Shown: positions 17,439 through 25,998 of the stretch, in pieces | How positions within the stretch are numbered: the stretch's first letter is position 1 | Layout of the letters: every line of letters begins with the position of its first letter | DNA from: Thermoanaerobaculia bacterium | GTDB lineage: Bacteria; Acidobacteriota; Thermoanaerobaculia; Multivoradales; J023 | Assembly: GCA_028066595.1 (NCBI GenBank) | Contig: JALCBJ010000004.1 | Coordinates: 49,935-113,934, forward strand | Direction: 5' to 3' | DNA: 64,000 nt | The notes under the pieces: generated by a model | Seen by the model: only the letters and a program-made list of their open reading frames with translations | What the model was told of the DNA's origin: nothing | Databases searched by the model: none | Position numbers and translations under genes: made by a program

Positions 17439-18956
17439 ATGTCTGACCTCACTAGTCGCCCATCCTCGACCGATCGATGCGTTCGGCGATCTGCTCCCAG
17501 CATCCTCGTCGTCCAGATATCGTTCCTTTTCGCGTTCGCTGCACAAGGTCTCCTGGCGGATGACATCCGCGAGATTCCTCTCGGCAACAGCTCGGCCCAC
17601 GAGCTCATAGACCAGTTCGGACAACCGCTGACGGCGCTCGCCGGCGGTGGTTTCGGTGTGATCTGGGTGAGTGGCCTCCCCGAGTCCTATCTCCACATAC
17701 AATGGCTCGATCCCGCGGGCGAGATTCTCTTCGAGAGCGGTGGGCGAGTCATCGCTGGGCCGGGCGTCAGGTTTGCTTCCATGGCTGCGCACCCGAGCGG
17801 TGGCGCGTTCGTGGCCTTTGGCGAGCCTGCCGACCAAGGCTTCCAACTCCTGGTTCAGTTTTTCGACGCAACGGGTGCGCCACAGTGGCCGGGCACAGGG
17901 GTTCCCGTCTCGAACCTGGCTGAGGATCAGAGCCCTCCGGCTCTGGTAGCTGATCTCGACGGCGGTGTGTTCGCTTGTTTCTCGGCGGCTGGTGTCAGGT
18001 GCCAGCGTCTGAATGCCGCAGGCGAACAGCAATGGTCGCCTGCGGCAAACTTGGCAGGCGCCTCCGAAGAGTTCACCAGCGAACCTCAAGGGGTGTTGGA
18101 CGACGAAGGCCGTCTGATGATCTTCTGGATAAACCTGCGCAACGCGTTCGACGAAACACTGGAGTTCGTTCGAATCGAGGGGCAACGGTTCGACGACGAT
18201 GGCCAGATTGTGTGGGACTCGGATGGCTTGCTGGTACACCAAACAAGCCTCGCCGAAACCGACCGGTTCGGACCAACCATGTTCGAGGTCGCGAGCGACT
18301 GCACCGGTGGCGCCGTCGTGGCATTCAACGATTGGATCGACCAATCCGAACCCAACTTCGACGTGGCAGCACAACGGGTGTCGCCTGTCGGCGAACTCCT
18401 TTGGGGGGACGGCGCGGCGGTGGTTGCGAGCCCCTCTCACTTTCAGCACGAAACAACGATCTCGGCACCGGGAGGAGGTGCTTTTGTAGTAACCACGGAG
18501 GACGTCAATGAGTCGGAGTCGCGACTTTGGCTGTACCGCCTCGACGGCAGTGGCCAGCATCTCTTCACACCGCCCCTCGAGCTCTCCGATCCAAGCTCGC
18601 CCGGTCTCCACTACTCGACTCACGGCTCGTTCGACGAAGGTCTCTTACGGCTGGCGTGGACGAAGGAAGTCGTACCGTTTTCGTTGGAGATGAATGTGGA
18701 ACTGGCTACGCTGACTCTCGACGGAGAGCGTCGAGAGGAGACAGTGACTTCAGCGGTCGGTGCGCAGTTCTGTCACGGCTTGGCCTACTCACCGGACACT
18801 GGCGAGACGTTGGTTCTCTGGGAGGACTATCGTAGCGGCGACTGGGATGATCCCGACGTTTATTCCGCGATGGTGTCGGGAGACGGTTCGATCTTCCAGA
18901 ACGGCTTCGAATCGGGTTCGCTCGATGCCTGGTCAGCCACGGTTGGTGATCGATAG
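17439..18956 (+). CDS. Secreted repeat protein with GFESG..W C-terminal tail
   Basis: This is a 505-residue exported protein. I choose ATG 17439 because AAGGAG lies six bases before it and a signal peptide follows (hydrophobic run ILVVQISFLFAFA, cleavage near LADD). The longer frame from 17253 has no such signals. The body consists of repeated beta-rich units with patterns such as QWLDPAGEILFESGG, QFFDATGAPQWPG and RVSPVGELLWGDG, like a propeller or related all-beta repeat. It ends with IFQNGFESGSLDAWSATVGD. Tails of the form F.NGFESG....W recur in secreted proteins of related phyla and may be a sorting or cell-surface signal. No catalytic site is visible. A decayed partial copy lies at 23268-23495. 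Confidence 0.8.
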   Translation: MSDLTSRPSSTDRCVRRSAPSILVVQISFLFAFAAQGLLADDIREIPLGNSSAHELIDQFGQPLTALAGGGFGVIWVSGLPESYLHIQWLDPAGEILFESGGRVIAGPGVRFASMAAHPSGGAFVAFGEPADQGFQLLVQFFDATGAPQWPGTGVPVSNLAEDQSPPALVADLDGGVFACFSAAGVRCQRLNAAGEQQWSPAANLAGASEEFTSEPQGVLDDEGRLMIFWINLRNAFDETLEFVRIEGQRFDDDGQIVWDSDGLLVHQTSLAETDRFGPTMFEVASDCTGGAVVAFNDWIDQSEPNFDVAAQRVSPVGELLWGDGAAVVASPSHFQHETTISAPGGGAFVVTTEDVNESESRLWLYRLDGSGQHLFTPPLELSDPSSPGLHYSTHGSFDEGLLRLAWTKEVVPFSLEMNVELATLTLDGERREETVTSAVGAQFCHGLAYSPDTGETLVLWEDYRSGDWDDPDVYSAMVSGDGSIFQNGFESGSLDAWSATVGDR

Positions 18957-19156
18957 CAACAGCCTACTCGAGCCTGGAGGAGCCCCGTCCATCTCGACGG
19001 GGCGGTCCGTGCTTTCCGAGTCCGTGGGGGGTCGTTTCGATCCCATCGCAAGGAAACGGCTGCGAGAACGCAGCCCTCGCGATTCGTACCTTCGATCGCT
19101 GAATATGGAATCGAGGCTCGATTCCACACGGGTCGACGATCCTGGATAATCGGCCC

Positions 19157-21688
19157 ATGCGAACCGAGCCACGACGTTCAGTCGTCCGCGGCGGTCGAGC
19201 AGCGATTCTCCTGTCGGTGGCCGCTTGCCTGATCGGGCCAACATTCGCCAGGTCTGAGGCCGGCATGACGCTGGAAGCGGCCCTCGAGGAGCTGCGCGCA
19301 CAAGGCATCGAAACGCTCTACACCAGCCGATTGATCCGAGGAGAGATGCAGGTCGCGCATCTACCACCGGCTGGCACTGCGGCGGATCGACTACGGAATC
19401 CACTGGGCCAATATGGCCTAGAGGCCCGCGCAACGGAGGACGGCCGCTGGGTGGTGGTACCCCAACGCACCGCTACGCTGGAGGGCACCGTGATCTCCCG
19501 TCCCGGTGGAGATCCAATCTCGGGAAGCCGGCTGGAAATCGTCGGCAGCGACACGAACGTTCATACCGATGCCGCCGGGCGATTCCGTTGGCTCCGTGTG
19601 CCCGCCGGGCTCCAGACGATCCAGGTGACCCGTCCTGGCTACGTGGATCGCGAGATCGAGGTGTTGGTTACGCCCGGCATCCGCCGGCTCGAGGTGGCCA
19701 TGGTCGTCGACTCACGAGCCAGTGACGAGATCTTCGTATCGACGACGCCACAGGTGCCGCCACTCGGTGTGTGGCATATGAGGGCGGCCCGACAGGAGAG
19801 CACGTCCCTCGTGGAACAGGATCTGCTCACGGGTATCTCTCGACTTCCCGGAGTTCGATCCGAGCGGGAAGCGGCCTTCGGCATCCGAGGCGGCGAGTCG
19901 AACCGCGTGACGCTGGTCGTCGATGGCCTGGAGATCGTGGAGCCATATCACTTCCGAGATCTCGGGAGCCTCAGCGGAACGGTGACCCCGAGCGCAGTGG
20001 CCGAAGTTCGACTGTATCGCGGAGCACCACCACTGGAGTTTGGCGACCGAGCGGGCGGTGTCATCGAAATGGTGACGGAGTCCGCTGCCAGTCGTTTCTC
20101 TGGTCGGTTGACCGTGGGCAGCGAAGCAGCACACGCAGCCCTCGATGGCTCGCTACTGGGAGATCGTTGGCGATGGCTTGTCGCCTATAGGGAGGACGAG
20201 CCCGACTTGCCCACGGAGATCGGGGAGGTCGATTCCCTCCCGTTCTACTGGGACGGAGTGATCAAGATCTCCGCAGTCCTGAGTCCGCGCCACGATGCCT
20301 CGCTCCGAGTTTTGAAGGTCTACGACGAGTTCTCCTTCCTGGACCAGCTAACGTTCCCGCACCTCGTCGCATCGGGGCAGACACTCGTAGCCAACCAGGA
20401 CAGTCATCACGCCGGGCTTCGGTACGTGGCATCTCTTGGCCGACGCCACGTAGTCGAAGCCCTCCTGTCCGACATCGAGGTCGACCGTACCCGGCGAGGA
20501 TACGAAGCCGATGCCGAGATTCCGATGCCTCGGGACGCACCGCCGCATCGCGACCTTTATCTCATCGAGGATCTACGTCATACCGAGCGGCAAGGGCAGC
20601 GGGTGCAGGTAATCAGTAGCCTTTCGGAGCACCTGGATATCAGATGGGGTCTCGATTCGAGCCGTGAGAGTACGGCACACGACTACACCGACGACGTCGG
20701 CTTTCTATCGGACCCACAAGATTCGTCCTCCCGCCAGACCCGCTACACCCAGCTCTTGCGGCAGCAGCGGAAGAGCGCGTTCGCTCTGGCGAAATGGCGA
20801 CCGCGCGCCGATCTAACGTTCGAGGCTGGTCTGCGGTGGGACGACGAGGATCTGGATGGCCATTCGACATCGGCACCACGAGTTGCGGTCAGCCATCGCC
20901 TCGGAGACGGCGTGCTGCGAGCTGCGTGGGCTCGCGTACGGACATCCTCACGTACCCACGAGCTGCTGCTCGCCGACGGCGAAGATACCCTTCCGGGCTC
21001 CGAGCTCATCGACTATTCCGCCGTCGGCTATGAACTGGATCGTTCCCGCCACCGGCTGTCGATCGAGATCTACGATCAGCAGATCGACGATCCAAGGCTG
21101 AGGTTCGACAACCTCTACAAGCCCATAAGCCGATTCCCAGAAATCGAAATCGACCGGCGAAAGGTACAGGCGGAATCGGCACGCAATCAGGGTGTGGAGG
21201 TGCGTTGGCAGTTCTCGGCTCGGCGCTGGCAGGCCGCGACGACCTACGAGCTGAGCCGATCCGAGGATCGCCTCGAGGGTCGGTGGGTGCCGAAACGCAG
21301 CGACCACCGACATCGGCTGCACGTCGATCTAGCGTTTCAGCTGCCCCTCGATCTGCAGGCCAACGTGCTCTGGTGGGGCCATTCAGGCAATCCCACGACG
21401 CCCTTCTACATCGATCGCATCGGCTCCGGATTCGGATCAGCTGTCGGTGAGGTGAACTCTGCTCGGCAACCGCCAGAACATCGGCTGGACTTACGCCTGC
21501 GGCGTCCGTGGCAATGCCGTGGAATCCGTTGGACGGCGGAGATCGGAGTCGACAACCTCTACGATCGCAAGCCGATTCGAGGGTATGACCTCCTCGCACT
21601 TCAGGATCCTCAAGCTCTGCCTACCGAGTTGCCGGTAGAGCTCGGTCTCGGCCGTCGCTTCCGCTGGGGCCTCGAGCTCCGCTGGTAG
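19157..21688 (+). CDS. TonB-dependent receptor with N-terminal STN domain
   Basis: This 843-residue outer-membrane receptor has, in order: a signal peptide (to about residue 35), an STN (secretin/TonB short N-terminal) domain at about 36-110, a carboxypeptidase-regulatory-like beta domain at about 112-180, a plug starting near the VEQDLLTGISRLPGV motif, and a beta-barrel ending in the terminal aromatic FRWGLELRW. STN domains are found on receptors that signal to a FecR-type regulator, and such a gene lies immediately downstream on the opposite strand with an ECF sigma gene. The substrate cannot be told from sequence. Because the sigma gene carries a stop codon, the signalling arm may be dead. 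Confidence 0.87.
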   Translation: MRTEPRRSVVRGGRAAILLSVAACLIGPTFARSEAGMTLEAALEELRAQGIETLYTSRLIRGEMQVAHLPPAGTAADRLRNPLGQYGLEARATEDGRWVVVPQRTATLEGTVISRPGGDPISGSRLEIVGSDTNVHTDAAGRFRWLRVPAGLQTIQVTRPGYVDREIEVLVTPGIRRLEVAMVVDSRASDEIFVSTTPQVPPLGVWHMRAARQESTSLVEQDLLTGISRLPGVRSEREAAFGIRGGESNRVTLVVDGLEIVEPYHFRDLGSLSGTVTPSAVAEVRLYRGAPPLEFGDRAGGVIEMVTESAASRFSGRLTVGSEAAHAALDGSLLGDRWRWLVAYREDEPDLPTEIGEVDSLPFYWDGVIKISAVLSPRHDASLRVLKVYDEFSFLDQLTFPHLVASGQTLVANQDSHHAGLRYVASLGRRHVVEALLSDIEVDRTRRGYEADAEIPMPRDAPPHRDLYLIEDLRHTERQGQRVQVISSLSEHLDIRWGLDSSRESTAHDYTDDVGFLSDPQDSSSRQTRYTQLLRQQRKSAFALAKWRPRADLTFEAGLRWDDEDLDGHSTSAPRVAVSHRLGDGVLRAAWARVRTSSRTHELLLADGEDTLPGSELIDYSAVGYELDRSRHRLSIEIYDQQIDDPRLRFDNLYKPISRFPEIEIDRRKVQAESARNQGVEVRWQFSARRWQAATTYELSRSEDRLEGRWVPKRSDHRHRLHVDLAFQLPLDLQANVLWWGHSGNPTTPFYIDRIGSGFGSAVGEVNSARQPPEHRLDLRLRRPWQCRGIRWTAEIGVDNLYDRKPIRGYDLLALQDPQALPTELPVELGLGRRFRWGLELRW

Positions 21689-21692
21689 GGCA

Positions 21693-22646
21693 TCATTCGG
21701 GCCCGTCAAAGACCCGGAGGTGTTCGCCACTCCTGCGCGCTTCCAGCCCAGCGCCATCCAGGACCTGCTGTAGCGCTTCGAGCGGTTCCAAGCCCTCGAT
21801 CGAGCCATAGATCCGCACCGGCTGACCTCCTTCGTCCGTCACGAGCTGAGGATCGAATTCGATGTGTCGACCGGTTTCTCCAGCGACCCAATCGAGGAGC
21901 TCCTCCAGAGTCGCTCCGTCGGAAGCAAACGCTGGCGCCGCGTGGCGCGTCCAGTCCCACGAGGCTCCGAACGGAGGGCTCTCGGCCACCGTGATCTCGG
22001 CGGCCGGTGAGACGACCAAGCGTTGTCCACGCTCGATGTCCATAGATCCGCTCGACAAGGATGCCCTGACCCGGCCTTCGCGGACACGGACCTCGGACGA
22101 ACCGTCTTCGTGCACACGCACCTCATACCGCGTACCGAGGTGCTCGGTCTCCAGGTTGGAGGCATGGACGATCAGCGGAGCTTCGGAAGCCACGACGTAG
22201 ACAGCACCCTGGAGCAGATCGATACGTCGGTCCGAGGGCAGGTCGATCTCGGTGGCAGCATCGATTCGGATCTCGTGCCCCACGCTGAGTCGGAGAGTGA
22301 TCCATTCCGCGGGTTCGGATCCAGTGGCGACGCGGGCGTTCTCGGCCAGCTTCGTGCCCACTTCGAAATGCGACCCGCCCCCGGCTGCGACCACCGTGGG
22401 CACCGTCTGCGAAGGCGAGAACAGGCGCCAAAGAACCAGGGTACCCAGCGCGAGTAACGCCGCAGCGGCAAGCAACGCAAGACGCCGCTTGCGACGCCGC
22501 GACCGGACCTTCGTATTCCAAGCGGCCAGCGCCGGAGCCGCCAGTTCTTCGAGGGCGAAGTCCGGTAGTGCGGTTGTCGGCCCTGCCTGGCGAATGAGGT
22601 CAGCGACCGGATCGTTCGCTTCATCGTGTTCGTGGGTATTCGGCAC
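21693..22646 (-). CDS. FecR-like transmembrane sigma regulator
   Basis: This is a 317-residue inner-membrane protein. I use GTG 22646, preceded by GGAGGTAGC, just after the sigma-gene stop at 22657. The cytoplasmic part (about residues 1-55) precedes one transmembrane helix (LALLAAAALLALGTLVLW). Then comes a FecR domain (DLLQGAVYVVASEAPLIVHA, LGTRYEVRVHEDGSSEVRV) and a C-terminal STN-like segment (LEELLDWVAGETGRHI, then DGAGLEARRSGE). In known systems such proteins pass receptor occupancy to an ECF sigma factor. It converges tail to tail with the TonB receptor, four bases apart. Confidence 0.85.
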   Translation of the reverse strand: MPNTHEHDEANDPVADLIRQAGPTTALPDFALEELAAPALAAWNTKVRSRRRKRRLALLAAAALLALGTLVLWRLFSPSQTVPTVVAAGGGSHFEVGTKLAENARVATGSEPAEWITLRLSVGHEIRIDAATEIDLPSDRRIDLLQGAVYVVASEAPLIVHASNLETEHLGTRYEVRVHEDGSSEVRVREGRVRASLSSGSMDIERGQRLVVSPAAEITVAESPPFGASWDWTRHAAPAFASDGATLEELLDWVAGETGRHIEFDPQLVTDEGGQPVRIYGSIEGLEPLEALQQVLDGAGLEARRSGEHLRVFDGPE

Positions 22647-22656
22647 CGCTACCTCC

Positions 22657-23235
22657 TCAGGGAAGTCTTTCCGGGTCGTAGACACGCCGGAACGCCTCAC
22701 GAGCTCGCGTCAGCAACGATTCAGCTGCCTTGGGGCTGACCTCGAGGCGCTCGGCGATCGCTTTCACCGGCAAGTCGTCCAGGTACTTCCATTGCAAGAT
22801 CTGCCGATAGCGCGACGACAACGTCTCCAAAGTGCCGTGCACGGTGGCGCGCAGCTCGCGGCTTTCCAGCTCAGATGACAGGGATTCGTCAGACTCCACC
22901 CGGTCTAGATCGACCGGACCGTCGGCCGCCCACCGGTCGCGGACCCGGCGATGGCGATGGTAGCTGGCAACCTGAAAGCGGCAGATGCTGATCAGCCAGG
23001 CACCCAGCGCTCCGTCGCCACGAAACCTGTCGATCGTCTCCACCGCTGCGACCAGGGTGCTTTGCACCAAGTCGGACGCGGTTTCCGGCTAGCCAGCGAG
23101 GTGGGTGTGGGCGTACCGCACCAAAGCTGGAGTGTAGCGCGCCACGAAGTCGTCGAAGGCGGCTCGGTCACCGGCGACCATGCGCTTGACCAGTCGCTGC
23201 TCCTGGAGACGTTCGAATGGCAGATCTGGGTCCAT
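22657..23235 (-). pseudogene. ECF sigma factor (FecI-like) interrupted by amber codon
   Basis: Read from ATG 23235, the frame codes a 192-residue ECF sigma factor except for TAG at 23089-23091, codon 49. Before it comes region 2.1 (RMVAGDRAAFDDFVARYTPA). After it, in the same frame, follow region 2 (PETASDLVQSTLVAAVETID) and region 4 (LETLSSRYRQILQWKYLDDL, IAERLEVSPKAAESLL). Relatives have Glu or Gln at this site, so one base change explains the stop. Reinitiation at TTG 23070 would give 137 residues lacking part of region 2. The gene precedes the FecR-like gene by 10 bases. Amber suppression is possible but unsupported; loss of function or sequencing error are likelier. Confidence 0.85.
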
Positions 23236-23267
23236 CGTGTTCTTTGTCGCGCGACGGCTCCGGATCC

Positions 23268-23495
23268 TTCGATCGCGACGATCCGGCCGATGAATTCAAC
23301 ACCGCAGCGAAGGGATTTCTCCCACTGAAACGACAGTCAGGTCAAGCGGAGGGTAGCCAGCATCTCGAGACCATGGGGGAAGCCACTACGGCTGCCGGAA
23401 ACGGTTTCACCGATGCATCTGAGGAAGCGACCGCCGAACCCCTGGGATTGCCGGACGACGAAGGGAGCCTGACGGTCTTCTGGATGAACCTAGAG
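23268..23495 (+). pseudogene. Decayed partial copy of the 17.3-18.1 kb secreted-protein locus
   Basis: Two blocks match the locus at 17.3-18.1 kb. Bases 23268-23353 match its leader (17313-17391). Bases 23397-23490 match its coding region (18045-18140), where ASEEATAEPLGLPDDEGSLT corresponds to ASEEFTSEPQGVLDDEGRLM, followed by FWMNL against FWINL. The roughly 650 bases between the blocks in the intact locus are reduced to about 45 here. No start, signal peptide or C-terminus is present. The gap from 23236 to 23538 holds nothing else that I can see. Confidence 0.65.
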
Positions 23496-23538
23496 TGCCC
23501 GCCCATCGCGGACGGGGTGGTCCGTATACTCTGGTTCC

Positions 23539-25998
23539 GTGGCACCCCGCTTCGATCCAGTCGCTCGTACCCTCGATCTCGCTGTAGCAGACCTACTCGA
23601 CGCTCAGCTGCTGAGATCCCTGGGCTTCGCCAACCGCGGAGGCTACGAGCGCATGTGGCTGGGTCAAGCGATCCACAGCCGCTATCAGGAGCAAGCGATG
23701 GAGGACGATCCCACCTACCGCTCCGAGGTGGTCGTACGCCACGACTTCGACTTTCGCGGTTGGCGGGTATCGATCCACGGGCGGGTGGACGGTCTACGAC
23801 GCGTGCTCGGCGATTCCTCCGGTGGCGAGTCCGAGGAAGCGCTCCTGGTGGAGGAAATCAAATCGATACGTCGGGGCGCGGAGCTGTCGCCGGCACAGCG
23901 CGACCTCTATACCCGCCAAGCTCAGCTCTACGTCTGGATGTTGCGAGCCTCGCGTCCCGAAGAGGCCGACGTGCGCGCCGCCTTGGTGCTGATCGAAATA
24001 GGTGGTGATCAAGTTCGTCGCATCGAGGTAGAGACTTCTCTGCGGGTAGTCGAGGCAGCGGTCAAGCGGCGTCTCAACGGCCTCCTCCGCGCCCACAAAG
24101 CTTCCGCCGAGGCTCGAGAGTTACGCCGTAGCGCGGCGACCACGTTGGACTTCCCGTACGAGCAACTCCGCCCCGGCCAGGAACGCATCACCGAAGCGAC
24201 GGCCCGCGCCCTCGATCAGCACGAGCATCTGCTGGTAGAAGCTCCCACAGGCCTCGGCAAGACCGTGGCGGCCATATATCCGGCAGTCAAGGATGCTCTC
24301 CGTCACGATCGTCGCGTTTTCGTCCTCACCGCCAAGACCTTGCAGCAAGACATGGCGATGGCGGTCGTGTCGCTACTCAACGATGGCGCCTTTCGGTCCC
24401 TGCGCCTGCGGGCCAAGTCGAAGATGTGCGCCAACGACCAGGTCCTTTGCCACGAGGAGTACTGTCCCTACGCCAAGGACTACTACTTCAAGCTACAACG
24501 CAGCCGCGTGGTGGGGTCGCTCCTGGAGCACCACCCCAACCTATTCCCGGACGACGTCTTCTCTCAGGCCCGTCAGGCCGAGGTCTGCCCCTTCGAGGTG
24601 TCGCTGGAGCTGGGTCACAAGGCCCAAGTGATGGTGTGCGATTACAACTATGCATTCGATCCGTACGTGGCGTTGAACCAGTTCGGCCAGGAAGAAGACC
24701 TATCGGAAGTCGTCCTCGTGATCGACGAGATCCACAACCTCGTCGACCGCGGACGGCGCTACTACAGTCCCCACCTTTCGTCGCAGCGAGCCCGGCGAGC
24801 CGCCGAGATCGTCGCCTTGGGCGGCGCGCCCATTCATCACGAGCTCGCGGGACTCTGCCTGGAGCTCGAACGGCTCATCCTGGAGAACGTCGAGGACTTT
24901 CAGCCCCCCGGAGGTGAGGTCTCGTGGGCCCAGGAGCAGGCGTTCCCCGAAGACGAGCTGTGGCGTTTTCGGTCCAAGCTGGATCGCGCCTTCGTCGACT
25001 ACCTCGAGTTTCGCCGCGAGACCAGGAGTCTCACCGCCGACGACCTGTTCGTCGATCTCTACTTCGACGTCCTCAAGTTCCTGAACGCACTCGTGGTTTC
25101 GGACCACGCCTTCAGCCACTACCTGGAGCGCGAGGACGACGACTATCGGTTCAAGGTTCTGTGCAAGGATCCGAGTCGGTTTCTCGGTCAGGTGATCAAC
25201 CGATGTCACTCGGTCGTCGGACTGTCGGCAACCCTCTCGCCCTTCGAGTTCTACCGCGATCTGCTGGGATTCGACCCCGAGCGAACGTCGGATCTCCGGG
25301 TCGACAATCCGTTTCCCGCGGAGAACCGCGAGATCGTCATCGACTCGTCCGTGGCCACCGCCTACAAAGAGCGCCCCCGGAACTACCCTCGCATCGCCGA
25401 GCGGCTGGCGGAATTCGCCGACGCCGTGCCCGGGAATACCTTGGCGCTGTTTCCGAGCTATCGGTTCTTGGCGGAGATCTCGTCTCAGCTTCGCACCGCC
25501 AAGAAGCGCGTGCTGGTACAGAACCCAGGGTCGGGCGACGACGAACGGGAAGAGATCCTCGACACCCTACGTTCGGCCATCTTCGGCGATGTGCTGCTGC
25601 TGGCGGTGGCCGGTGGAGTCTTCGCCGAGGGCGTCGACTATCCGGGCGACGTGCTCAAGGCGGTAGCGGTGGTCGGGCCATGTCTCCCAGCCCTGACCCT
25701 CGAGCAACAGCTCCTCCAGCAGTACTATGACGAACGCTTCGACCGCGGTTTCGAGTACGCCTTCGTCGTCCCGGGCATGACTCGGGTGGTACAGGCTGCT
25801 GGCAGGCTGATCCGCTCGCCGGAAGATCGCGGAGTCATCGCGCTGTTCGACAAGCGCTTTCTCTGGTCAACCTACCGCAAACACCTACCCACCGAGTGGC
25901 TATCAGAAAACGGCAGCGCCCGTGGCCTGGAAGGCCATCCCGTAGACGCAGCCAAGCGCTTCTTCTCCCAGACGTACGCCGAGTCCCACGCCCTCTGA
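23539..25998 (+). CDS. Fused PD-(D/E)XK nuclease and XPD/DinG-type iron-sulphur helicase
   Basis: This is an 819-residue protein. The N-terminal 200 residues look like a PD-(D/E)XK nuclease of the Cas4/RecB type (QAIHSRYQEQ, GRVDG, then LLVEEIKS carrying the E-x-K pair). A superfamily 2 Rad3/XPD helicase follows. Walker A APTGLGKT is at 235-242, the DEIH box at 396-399, four cysteines at 297, 304, 309 and 350 suit the XPD 4Fe-4S site, and GVFAEGVDYPGD with the late QAAGRLIRS form motifs V and VI. The likely role is 5'-3' unwinding coupled to DNA cleavage in repair. The start is GTG 23539 with a weak ribosome site. The stop overlaps the next start by one base (TGATG). Confidence 0.88.
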   Translation: MAPRFDPVARTLDLAVADLLDAQLLRSLGFANRGGYERMWLGQAIHSRYQEQAMEDDPTYRSEVVVRHDFDFRGWRVSIHGRVDGLRRVLGDSSGGESEEALLVEEIKSIRRGAELSPAQRDLYTRQAQLYVWMLRASRPEEADVRAALVLIEIGGDQVRRIEVETSLRVVEAAVKRRLNGLLRAHKASAEARELRRSAATTLDFPYEQLRPGQERITEATARALDQHEHLLVEAPTGLGKTVAAIYPAVKDALRHDRRVFVLTAKTLQQDMAMAVVSLLNDGAFRSLRLRAKSKMCANDQVLCHEEYCPYAKDYYFKLQRSRVVGSLLEHHPNLFPDDVFSQARQAEVCPFEVSLELGHKAQVMVCDYNYAFDPYVALNQFGQEEDLSEVVLVIDEIHNLVDRGRRYYSPHLSSQRARRAAEIVALGGAPIHHELAGLCLELERLILENVEDFQPPGGEVSWAQEQAFPEDELWRFRSKLDRAFVDYLEFRRETRSLTADDLFVDLYFDVLKFLNALVVSDHAFSHYLEREDDDYRFKVLCKDPSRFLGQVINRCHSVVGLSATLSPFEFYRDLLGFDPERTSDLRVDNPFPAENREIVIDSSVATAYKERPRNYPRIAERLAEFADAVPGNTLALFPSYRFLAEISSQLRTAKKRVLVQNPGSGDDEREEILDTLRSAIFGDVLLLAVAGGVFAEGVDYPGDVLKAVAVVGPCLPALTLEQQLLQQYYDERFDRGFEYAFVVPGMTRVVQAAGRLIRSPEDRGVIALFDKRFLWSTYRKHLPTEWLSENGSARGLEGHPVDAAKRFFSQTYAESHAL

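Noticed and set aside
17376-18623. Long minus-strand open frame of 415 codons
   Set aside because: Antisense to the secreted protein at 17439, which has a ribosome site, signal peptide and family tail.
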